Assembly: GCA_002726205.1 (NCBI GenBank)
Contig: PBSL01000016.1
Location: 1 to 40,614, forward strand
Reading direction: 5' to 3'
From: Planctomycetaceae bacterium
GTDB lineage: Bacteria > Planctomycetota > Planctomycetia > Planctomycetales > Planctomycetaceae
DNA: 40,614 nt
Positions within the stretch are counted from its first letter, which is position 1; every line of letters starts with the position of its first letter. A program made the translations under genes and the position numbers. Shown one piece after another: positions 33,968 to 40,614 of this stretch. The notes beneath the pieces were generated by a model that ran no database searches, was not told the origin of the DNA, and saw only the letters and a program-made list of their open reading frames with translations.

Positions 33968-35841
33968 ACGGTGGACCGCTGGCGATCAGCGAAAAGATTA
34001 CGGCGCTGCCGGTGATCCACGGCAGCGGAGACTTCGCCATCGAAGTCCGCCGCACCATGCTTGGCCGGTCCTTCGACTGCCTGGCTGTTCCGCTGCCGGA
34101 GTCATTCCGGGAGGATACCGAGGCCGCCATCGAACAGCTGCCCGGTGTGACGATGGTCATCCAGGATGAGTCGGTCGGGTTTCCCGTCGGCGAATGGACC
34201 CCGGAAAGCGACGAGGCCGACGACAGCGTTCCGCGACGGGCCAGCTACGTTCCCATCGACCCGTGCCAACCGGTGATCGCGGCCCTGCGGATCGCCATCG
34301 GGGAACGCATCGTTCGGGCTTTCGTCGATCCCGAAACAAACCCCTGGGAACCGGTCGCCGCAGTGCTGCCCGACGCGTACGCCCTGAAACGCGTCGATCT
34401 CGAACAGTTCGCCTCGGCACTGCTGCCGGCGCTGCCGCGACCACCCGAGGGGCAGCCCGTCGACCGCATCGCACACATCGCAGCCCGGCTGCACGAACTC
34501 GAGCAGCAACACGACTCGATCCTGCTCGTCTGCGGGCTACTCGACTGGCCGTGGATCCGCGAGGCCTACCAGGCCGGTGGTCACAGGGTCGCTGAACCAG
34601 ACGTCGCCGCAACGGTGACCTGTGCGGTCGATCCCCGGACACTGGCCTTCCTGCTGGGAGAACTGCCCTTCGTCACCGGACTGTATGAAACGGCCCGCAG
34701 CCGGCTCGATGACGACGAAAACCTCTCCATCGACGGGTTGAAACAACTCGTGCTGGAAACCCGCGACCGCTACCAGGTCGAACTGAAATCGCGGGCCCGA
34801 ACCATCTCGCCACAATTGTTGAGCAACTACTTCCGTTACGTCCGCAACCTCTCGCTGATCGAACACCGGCTCACCCCGGACCTCTACTCGCTGGTGACCG
34901 CAGCCAAGCAGATCGCCGGCGACGAATTCGCCATCCAGCTCGCGGAAACGGCCCGCGACTACCCCTACTCGTTGCCGCTGCCGTTCGACGAAGTGCGGAT
35001 GGGGATCGGCAAGGGACGGCTGCCCGACGGAAACATGGTCGAACTGGTCAGCCGGCTGCCCGGACCCCCGGTCAGTTGGCGAACCTGCCGGCTCAATCCC
35101 CGGCCACCACGCCAGCAGCAGGACAAGTGGCAATTGCAGTGGGATCCTCATCGCCAGTGCAGCTGGCCGCCCGAGGACGACTCGATCGAGCGGTTTCGGA
35201 CCCACGTCAAGGACGCCGCACTCTCGATGCTCGGTGCGGACCTGGCCCGCACCGAGAAATTCACCACCAGCCTTCGCGACGGACTCGATATCCGCGAAAC
35301 CCTCAGGAACTGGCACACCGGCGAGCTGTACGTCAAGGTGCTGCCGCCGACACGAGGCAACCTTGACTGTGTGCTGATGTTCTTCGATTCGCCGGCCGAT
35401 CCTCGCGACTATCCGTGGCGGATCACCTGGATGGCCGAGCACCACGACGAATCGACACTGGCGCTGTTCGCGAGTGACTTTCACGACGAAATGGCCGGGC
35501 CCGGCATTGGCCTGGCAACCTACGGGGGAGCAATGTTCCTGTTCCCGCCGCGTCCCGTCCCGGAAATCTGGTCCGATCCCCGGTTCGACTGGGTCGACAC
35601 GCTCGAGGAACGGCTGCTGGCCGCGGCCTGCCACTACAGCCGCGAACGACACATCGCCGTACTCAGCAACGCGCCACCCGGAGCCGCCTGGCGACGGATC
35701 GCCCGACAGCACGGGCGGAAGCTGATCCACGTGCCGCTGGGACGCTTCAGCCAGGAAACCGTCGCCCGCCTTCGCCAGGTCCACGTGCTCAACGGACAAC
35801 AGGTCCGCAGCTACGCGGCCCATTTCATCCGCAGGGCCTAG
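33964..35841 (+). CDS. Large uncharacterised protein coupled to MoxR-like ATPase
   Basis: The 625-residue protein starts at GTG, overlapping the ATPase stop. No signal peptide or membrane helix is visible. Residues 15-70 ([18 protein letters not shown] and [11 protein letters not shown]) have the strand-His-Gly and strand-Glu order of TraB/ChaN/EreA-like folds, and residues 166-198 ([27 protein letters not shown]) recall the 'VVCGAxH' end of such domains. The match is weak and several typical catalytic residues are not found. The middle (260-400) looks helical, and the last 190 residues look like an alpha/beta domain ([35 protein letters not shown]). I do not recognise the protein as a whole. 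Tight coupling to a MoxR-like ATPase makes it the likely client or effector of that ATPase. Confidence 0.78.
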   Translation: MNGGPLAISEKITALPVIHGSGDFAIEVRRTMLGRSFDCLAVPLPESFREDTEAAIEQLPGVTMVIQDESVGFPVGEWTPESDEADDSVPRRASYVPIDPCQPVIAALRIAIGERIVRAFVDPETNPWEPVAAVLPDAYALKRVDLEQFASALLPALPRPPEGQPVDRIAHIAARLHELEQQHDSILLVCGLLDWPWIREAYQAGGHRVAEPDVAATVTCAVDPRTLAFLLGELPFVTGLYETARSRLDDDENLSIDGLKQLVLETRDRYQVELKSRARTISPQLLSNYFRYVRNLSLIEHRLTPDLYSLVTAAKQIAGDEFAIQLAETARDYPYSLPLPFDEVRMGIGKGRLPDGNMVELVSRLPGPPVSWRTCRLNPRPPRQQQDKWQLQWDPHRQCSWPPEDDSIERFRTHVKDAALSMLGADLARTEKFTTSLRDGLDIRETLRNWHTGELYVKVLPPTRGNLDCVLMFFDSPADPRDYPWRITWMAEHHDESTLALFASDFHDEMAGPGIGLATYGGAMFLFPPRPVPEIWSDPRFDWVDTLEERLLAAACHYSRERHIAVLSNAPPGAAWRRIARQHGRKLIHVPLGRFSQETVARLRQVHVLNGQQVRSYAAHFIRRA

Positions 35842-35897
35842 CCCGGCCATGCGTCCCGGCGAAATTGCCTGACTGTTCACCACGTGATCGGATTGCC

Positions 35898-37733
35898 ATG
35901 AACCGGAAAATACGTTTCGCCCTGCTGCTGGCCGCCGTTGTCGGCGGCGTTCCATCCGCACCGGCCGCCGGGAAGCCCAACATCGTCGTCATCCTTACCG
36001 ACGACCAGGGCTGGGGCGACCTCAGCCTCAACGGCAACAAGAACCTCTCCACTCCTAACATCGATTCACTGGCCCGGGCGGGAACGCGGTTTGAACGCTT
36101 TTTCGTTTGCCCGGTGTGCTCACCAACGCGGGCCGAGTTGCTCACCGGACGGTATCACCCCCGCGGCGGTGTCTACAGCACGTCCGCGGGCGGAGAACGG
36201 CTGGACCTCGACGAGAGCACCATCGCCGATTCATTCCAGGCCGCCGGTTATGCCACCGCAGCCTTCGGCAAGTGGCACAACGGAATGCAGTATCCCTATC
36301 ACCCCAATGGCCGGGGCTTCGACGAGTTCTACGGGTTCTGTTCGGGTCACTGGGGTGATTATTTCAGCCCGCCTCTCGAACACAACGGCCGCATCGTGAA
36401 GGGAAACGGCTTCTGCATCAACGACTTCACCGACAAGGCGATTGCCTTCATCGAAACGGCCCATCGTTCTCGAAAACCCTTCTTCGCCTACCTCCCCTAC
36501 AACACGCCGCATTCGCCGATGCAGGTACCCGATCGCTGGTGGAACGCGTTCAAGAACAAATCGCTTGCCATGCGGCACCGTGACTGGAAGAAACCGGGCC
36601 TGCGGCCAAACCAGCGAGAAAACCTGCCGCACGTCCGCTGCGCCCTGGCAATGTGCGAGAACATCGACTGGAACGTCGGCCGTCTCCTGAAAACACTCGA
36701 CCGGCTCGGCATCGCCGACAACACGATCGTGGTTTTCTTTCACGACAACGGTCCCAACGGCGTCCGCTGGAACGGCGGTATGAAGGGCCGCAAGGGATCA
36801 ACCGATGAGGGGGGCGTCCGCTCACCATTGCTGGTCCGCTGGCCGAAACAGATCCCGGCCGGGTCAACGGTGACGCCAATCGCGGCGGCAATCGACCTGC
36901 TGCCGACCCTGGCCGATTGCGCCGGGATTCCCGTCACGGGCAAGAAACCGCTCGATGGCCGCAGTCTCAAGCCACTCCTGCTCGGCAAGACCGGTTTCTG
37001 GAAAGATCGCCCGATCTTCTCGCACTGGCGCGGCCGTGTCAGTGTCCGGACACAACAGTTCCGGCTCGACCATCGAGGCCAGCTCTTCGACATGACCATT
37101 GATCCCGGCCAAACCACCAACATCAGCCAGAAACACCCCCAACTGGCCCGACAACTCCGCGACAAAGTCGCCACCTGGAAACGCGACGTGCTGGCCAAAC
37201 TCGGCCGGGCCAACCGCCCCTTCACGGTTGGCCATCCCGATGCCGAGTGGACACAGCTTCCTGCCCGCGATGCCCGGCCACACGGCGGTATCCGTCACTC
37301 GAATCGATTCCCCAACTGCGCCTATCTGGTTAACTGGACCAGCCGCGACGACAAGATCACCTGGCCGGTCGAGGTCGCCGCCGATGGGCGTTTCGAGATC
37401 ACGTTGCAATACGCGGTGCCCGGGGCCGATGTCGGTGCGTCGATCGAACTCCGTTTCAACAACAGCCGCCTGAAAACGACGATCACAACGCCACACGAAG
37501 TCCCCCCCCGGGGCCGGGAACACGATCGCGTGCCACGGCGGGAGTCCTACGTCAAGGACTTCCGTGACCTGAAGATGGGGGTCATCGAACTGTCCAGGGG
37601 TCGGGGCGACCTGGAACTCCGCGCGACCGACATCCCCGGCAAGCAGGTTCTGGAATTTCGCCTGCTGATGCTGCGACGCGTGCCCGGCAACAACCGTTCC
37701 CGCCGACAGAAACCTAGGACGCCTTCTTCTTGA
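35898..37733 (+). CDS. Secreted sulfatase with C-terminal beta-domain
   Basis: The 611-residue protein has a signal peptide (about 1-24), metal ligands in [14 protein letters not shown] (Asp35-Asp36) and the formylglycine motif Cys74-Ser-Pro-Thr-Arg78 (CSPTR). GKWHNG and [11 protein letters not shown] (later metal ligands) follow. After the sulfatase domain (ending near 450) comes a C-terminal beta-rich domain (about 470-590) of a kind seen in planctomycete sulfatases, possibly sugar-binding. It has no near relative beside it and no maturase nearby. The frame is open upstream to 35865, but the ATG at 35898 begins the signal peptide. The end overlaps the convergent metallo-beta-lactamase-fold gene by 20 bases (37714-37733). 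Confidence 0.93.
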   Translation: MNRKIRFALLLAAVVGGVPSAPAAGKPNIVVILTDDQGWGDLSLNGNKNLSTPNIDSLARAGTRFERFFVCPVCSPTRAELLTGRYHPRGGVYSTSAGGERLDLDESTIADSFQAAGYATAAFGKWHNGMQYPYHPNGRGFDEFYGFCSGHWGDYFSPPLEHNGRIVKGNGFCINDFTDKAIAFIETAHRSRKPFFAYLPYNTPHSPMQVPDRWWNAFKNKSLAMRHRDWKKPGLRPNQRENLPHVRCALAMCENIDWNVGRLLKTLDRLGIADNTIVVFFHDNGPNGVRWNGGMKGRKGSTDEGGVRSPLLVRWPKQIPAGSTVTPIAAAIDLLPTLADCAGIPVTGKKPLDGRSLKPLLLGKTGFWKDRPIFSHWRGRVSVRTQQFRLDHRGQLFDMTIDPGQTTNISQKHPQLARQLRDKVATWKRDVLAKLGRANRPFTVGHPDAEWTQLPARDARPHGGIRHSNRFPNCAYLVNWTSRDDKITWPVEVAADGRFEITLQYAVPGADVGASIELRFNNSRLKTTITTPHEVPPRGREHDRVPRRESYVKDFRDLKMGVIELSRGRGDLELRATDIPGKQVLEFRLLMLRRVPGNNRSRRQKPRTPSS

Positions 37734-38667
37734 CCGTCTTGCCGGTCAGTTCACCGTAGACGTGCTCGATATTCTCGATGTTGGTCTTCACATCCACCCC
37801 GGTCCATTTCTTGTACCAGGGCAGGTCGATCGACGCCTTGATCTGGTCAAGCGACTTGCCCCCGTCGATGGCGGCCTGAATCGTCTGCCGCAGTTCCACG
37901 AAGTACCGCTTCTGCGTCGCGACAAGACTCTTGCTCGATGTCTCGCCGTGCCCGGGTGCCAGCGTCTTGATCGGCAGCTTCTGCAACTCGGTCAGCACGC
38001 CGATCCAGCTCGAGGTGTTGCTGTCGCCGGTGTAATTGAACGCCCCGTTGACACAGGCATCACCGGTGAAGGCGATCCGTTGCTTGGGCAGCCAGGCGAT
38101 CGCGTCACCGGCCGTGTGAGCGTGACCGAAGTGGATCAGTTCGACCCGCATCGTACCGTCATCGATCACCATCTTCCGGGGGAAGTACAGCGACGGCTTG
38201 TCGTACGCCAGCTTGCCGTATTCCTTTTTCTTCTCCTTCTGCGACTTCCTGAAACCAGCAATCCCCTTGGTGTCGAACAGGGCCCGGCTGTTCTCCGACG
38301 CCACAGCCACCGCACCCAGCTTGGTGTATTTCCGGTTCCCGTCAGCATGGTCGCCGTGGTAATGCGTGTCGAAAACGTAGCGAATCGGCTTATTGGTCGT
38401 TCGCCGGATCAACTTGATCACCTCGTCGGCCTGGTTGGGAAAGTTGGCGTCGATCACCAGCACGAAGTCCTTAAAGACGACCCAACCCTGGTTGCAGCCG
38501 ATGAACTCGGGCTTGGTCTGCGTCTTGCGGAAGAAGACGCCCGGAGACAGTTCGGTGACGGTCGTCTCGGTTGGCACAAACCAGCCTGAGGCCCAGCCGG
38601 AAATCCCGGTGAGCGTGATCAGGGAGAGGACGGCGATTGCGAATCGGTTCTTTCGAGGCATTGACAT
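37714..38667 (-). CDS. Secreted metallo-beta-lactamase-fold hydrolase
   Basis: The 317-residue protein has an N-terminal signal ([20 protein letters not shown], 9-28) and the zinc motif HYHGDH (102-107: His102, His104, Asp106, His107). It then has a second histidine region ([13 protein letters not shown]), an FTGDACVNG-type Asp and LAPGHGE near the C-terminus, as in MBL-fold hydrolases. The start at 38667 has GAGAGT five bases before it. It is closer in style to periplasmic MBL hydrolases of unknown substrate (the 'quinoprotein relay' type) than to true beta-lactamases. The tail KTVKKKAS is basic. It lies downstream of the TPR gene but behind a hairpin, so it may be transcribed separately. 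Substrate unknown. Confidence 0.87.
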   Translation of the reverse strand: MSMPRKNRFAIAVLSLITLTGISGWASGWFVPTETTVTELSPGVFFRKTQTKPEFIGCNQGWVVFKDFVLVIDANFPNQADEVIKLIRRTTNKPIRYVFDTHYHGDHADGNRKYTKLGAVAVASENSRALFDTKGIAGFRKSQKEKKKEYGKLAYDKPSLYFPRKMVIDDGTMRVELIHFGHAHTAGDAIAWLPKQRIAFTGDACVNGAFNYTGDSNTSSWIGVLTELQKLPIKTLAPGHGETSSKSLVATQKRYFVELRQTIQAAIDGGKSLDQIKASIDLPWYKKWTGVDVKTNIENIEHVYGELTGKTVKKKAS

Positions 38668-38694
38668 CGGCAACTCTCGTTCGGTTGACAGAAT

Positions 38695-38722
38695 ACGGCG
38701 GCGGGCCAAGCGGCACCGCCGT
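38695..38722 (-). terminator. Hairpin after the zinc-ribbon/TPR gene
   Basis: ACGGCGG (38695-38701) and CCGCCGT (38716-38722) form a 7-base GC stem with a 14-base loop, only three bases after the TPR gene stop on the minus strand. No T-run follows. It could be a weak terminator or leader structure before the MBL gene; evidence is moderate to low. Confidence 0.3.
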
Positions 38723-38725
38723 TGA

Positions 38726-39841
38726 TCATCGGCCCCAGGCATCGTCGTCGTCAAGAGACCCGGGTACCGCCCCGGAATTCTCTGGCTCGCCCTCGACGGA
38801 TGGCTCCTCTTCGTCTCCGTCGTCACCCCAGACACGTCTCAATTCCGTCAGCTGATCCTGTTCTCCCAGTTCGTCGTAGCAGCCGACCAGCAACGGATAG
38901 GCCGGCGCATAATTGGCGCAATCCTTCAGTGCCAGCCGCAGTGACTCGGCAGCCCGTTCGATCTCGTTCTGCTGCAACAAGGCCAGGGCAACGTTGTACT
39001 TGATACCCGCGGACCAGGGCACCTGTTCGAGAATCCGGCCATAGCTCTGCAGCGCGGCCAGCACGTCGCCCTTGCGGGCCTTGAGATTTGCGTCATCGAG
39101 TCCAGCGGCGACGCTGCCGGTGATCTTTCCGCCGTAACAACGGAACAACTGCACAACGGCCGTCGGCACACCCAGCACGAAAGGCAGATTGCCGAACAGC
39201 ATCTTCCAGGCGTTGCCCCGCATGCAGGCCGGACAGCGATTTGTCACGCTTGAATGCCAACCCCAGACAACCAGCAGAAAATAGAAGTAGAATATCGTGA
39301 ACTTTCTTGGCCTGGAGAACATCCCACACTCTTCGCACAGGCCGAAATCGTGTTCGTCGAGGATTCCACCGCTCTGCTCGACCGTCGACAACGTTTCACA
39401 GAAATGACAGTACACCTGTGGCGTGTCTTCCATTTCCGACAGGTCGAGGGTTGCCCTGCATTGCGGGCACCTGATGGTGCGAAACCAGGCGCCTCGACCC
39501 GCTGCGGTCATCTTCTCCCGTGTCATCTCGGCCCACATCCCACTGCGGGCAACATCGACGTCCAGCTTGAGATCGGTAGCCGAGATCTTGTAGGCGCGGA
39601 ACCCGGCGCTATCGACAGTCCCGTCCGGCGAAACAAACGACATCACCAACCGCCCCTCGTATGCCTCGACCGCAAGGATCTGTGACGCCGGGACACTGAT
39701 GTCGTCCAGTACCAGCGTCTCGCCATCAAAACTGCCTTTCTTCTTCCGCGAGAATGCCGCTTCCGAGCCATCCTCCTTCAACCAGCGGAACTTGAACCGC
39801 TGGGGTTCTGGCGTCGGGGTGTCGATGTCCCGGTTGATCAT
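38726..39841 (-). CDS. Zinc-ribbon, one-TM, TPR-like protein of unknown function
   Basis: The 371-residue protein has an N-terminal beta-rich region (15-100), then two pairs of cysteine knuckles: CPQC (125-128) with CHFC (145-148), and CEEC (169-172) with CPAC (203-206), which could hold two zinc ribbons. FTIFYFYFLLVVWGW (181-195), one hydrophobic segment, lies between them. The C-terminal region (245-335) has TPR-like helices (GDVLAALQSYGRILEQVPW, NEIERAAESLRLALKDC). An acidic tail (DDGDEEEPSVEGEPE) ends it. The start at 39841 is set by the ATGA overlap with the Gfo/Idh/MocA gene stop; the longer frame to 40357 is antisense-like. The architecture suggests a membrane-associated scaffold. Not recognised as a named family. 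Confidence 0.8.
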   Translation of the reverse strand: MINRDIDTPTPEPQRFKFRWLKEDGSEAAFSRKKKGSFDGETLVLDDISVPASQILAVEAYEGRLVMSFVSPDGTVDSAGFRAYKISATDLKLDVDVARSGMWAEMTREKMTAAGRGAWFRTIRCPQCRATLDLSEMEDTPQVYCHFCETLSTVEQSGGILDEHDFGLCEECGMFSRPRKFTIFYFYFLLVVWGWHSSVTNRCPACMRGNAWKMLFGNLPFVLGVPTAVVQLFRCYGGKITGSVAAGLDDANLKARKGDVLAALQSYGRILEQVPWSAGIKYNVALALLQQNEIERAAESLRLALKDCANYAPAYPLLVGCYDELGEQDQLTELRRVWGDDGDEEEPSVEGEPENSGAVPGSLDDDDAWGR

Positions 39842-40614
39842 CCGATCACCTGGGTCCGACCGGTGGCGTGGGCCTGGTAAAGACCGAAGACGGTCTTCAG
39901 GACGCGGAGCCCATCGGCCGAGGTGACCGGCGGGGGCACCAGACCGGCAGCGGCACGAACGGCCGCGTGGACAAAGGGGGTGTAGCCGCGTGGGGTTTTC
40001 GGACCGTCGTGGATCTGGATTCCCCGGGGCGCTCCGGCCTTCCAGCTCTGCCACGTCAACGGCTTCTCGCCCTGGCTGTCCAGGTGAACCCAGCCCTTGG
40101 CACCCCAGATCTTGATGTGCGTGTGGTAGCCGCGATCGAGATAATAACCCGACGTCAGCGTGCCCAGTGTCCCGTTGGCGTATTTCAGGGCCACCGCGGC
40201 CGAATCCTCGACATCCAGGGGCTGTCCACCAACATTGGCGGTGAACCCGGTCACGTGGGTCACGTGGGTCCCGGTCAGGTAGGTCGCCAGGTCCAGCCAG
40301 TGGATTCCCAACCAGGCCAGGTGACCGCCCCCGGCACGGTCCTTCTTCGCATACCACCGCTTCTGGTAACTGGGGCTGGTCAGGCGGGTCTGATCGGCAA
40401 TGATGTGCAATTCGACCCCGTACACCTTGCCGATCTGACCAGCGGCAATCAGCTTGCGGGCGACCTGGGTTTCGGGATTGGTCCGGTTGGCCAGTGCCAG
40501 CATCAGGTGCAGGTGTTTCCTGTCGGCCAGGTCGACCAGTTCCGCAAAATCACCGGCTCGTACACAGGCCGGCTTCTCGGCAAACACGTGGCATCCCGCC
40601 TCGAGCGCCTTGCG
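39838..40614 (-). CDS. Gfo/Idh/MocA-family oxidoreductase, N-terminus cut off
   Basis: 258 residues are visible and the frame runs open through the window edge. The missing part is the first half of the Rossmann domain. HVFAEKPA near the visible start is the family EKP motif (Lys as catalytic-site residue), and GGGHLAWLGIHWLDLATYL gives the conserved His of the C-terminal domain. The rest (HVTHVTGFTANVGGQ, VEDSAAVALKYANG) fits the beta-sheet dimerisation region. It is a probable NAD(P)-dependent sugar or inositol dehydrogenase. It is the first gene of the minus-strand set and its TGA overlaps the TPR gene's ATG. An ATG or other start must lie beyond 40614. Substrate is unknown. Confidence 0.9.
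   Translation of the reverse strand, partial: RKALEAGCHVFAEKPACVRAGDFAELVDLADRKHLHLMLALANRTNPETQVARKLIAAGQIGKVYGVELHIIADQTRLTSPSYQKRWYAKKDRAGGGHLAWLGIHWLDLATYLTGTHVTHVTGFTANVGGQPLDVEDSAAVALKYANGTLGTLTSGYYLDRGYHTHIKIWGAKGWVHLDSQGEKPLTWQSWKAGAPRGIQIHDGPKTPRGYTPFVHAAVRAAAGLVPPPVTSADGLRVLKTVFGLYQAHATGRTQVIG

Noticed and set aside
34537-35961. 474-codon minus-strand open frame opposite the unknown 625-residue gene
   Set aside because: The plus-strand frame is longer, coupled to the ATPase gene by GTGA and has normal codon use; the minus-strand product shows no motif.
39842-40357. N-terminal extension of the zinc-ribbon/TPR gene
   Set aside because: The extension runs inside the Gfo/Idh/MocA gene in another frame; the ATGA junction at 39838-39841 gives a better start.
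1-40614. CRISPR array, prophage, insertion sequence or integron
   Set aside because: No regularly spaced direct repeats, transposase, integrase or phage structural genes were seen; gaps between genes are too short to hide an array.

Overview
The window is GC-rich bacterial DNA from what looks like a member of the Planctomycetota. This rests on the gene content, not on a marker gene. It carries three exported sulfatases, a Tat-type DUF1501 protein, a Ser/Thr kinase with a C-terminal membrane block, a secreted WD40 propeller, two Gfo/Idh/MocA oxidoreductases, a secreted PQQ-like propeller, an archaeal-type phosphoglycerate mutase and a MoxR/DUF58/BatA cluster. I see no rRNA, tRNA, transposase, integrase, phage gene or CRISPR array. 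No gene-free stretch exceeds about 240 bases.

Layout. 1-2319: the tail of a membrane acyltransferase converges on a secreted alpha/beta hydrolase. 2434-6183: a tight operon of membrane-anchored Ser/Thr kinase, class I glutamine amidotransferase and glycosyltransferase. 6301-7509: apgM. 7520-10455 (minus): a secreted WD40 propeller fused to a Gfo/Idh/MocA oxidoreductase, followed by a Tat-exported amidohydrolase-like protein. 10550-12487 (minus): a short-chain dehydrogenase and a sialidase-like propeller, divergent from a sugar-phosphate-isomerase-like TIM barrel (12655-13476). 13558-15229: ATP sulfurylase (sat) and an IsdG-like heme oxygenase candidate. 15347-19628: DUF1501 protein and two sulfatases. 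19635-21179 (minus): comM/yifB. 21418-26084: cupredoxin-like secreted protein, a 54-residue membrane protein, a PQQ-like propeller and a GH32/43-like secreted protein, the last three joined by start/stop overlaps. 26175-30613: MoxR ATPase, DUF58 protein and BatA/VWA membrane protein. 30787-32574: ilvB. 32672-35841: a small unknown protein, a second MoxR-like ATPase and a 625-residue protein I do not recognise. 35898-37733: third sulfatase. 37714-40614 (minus): Gfo/Idh/MocA oxidoreductase (cut by the window edge), a zinc-ribbon/TM/TPR protein and a secreted metallo-beta-lactamase-fold protein.

How it fits together. Much of the window suits a bacterium feeding on sulfated or complex polysaccharides. 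Sulfatases, sialidase-like and GH-like propellers act outside the cytoplasm, while SDR, isomerase-like and Gfo/Idh/MocA enzymes process sugars. Housekeeping genes (apgM, sat, comM, ilvB) are interspersed. Five proteins (ApgM, DUF1501 and three sulfatases) belong to the alkaline phosphatase superfamily.

The best candidates for something undescribed are the three-gene unit at 32672-35841 (small acidic protein, MoxR-like ATPase with an Asp-rich tail, unknown 625-residue partner coupled by a GTGA overlap) and the WD40-Gfo/Idh/MocA fusion at 8443-10455. All functional calls come from reading motifs by eye; no database search was run.
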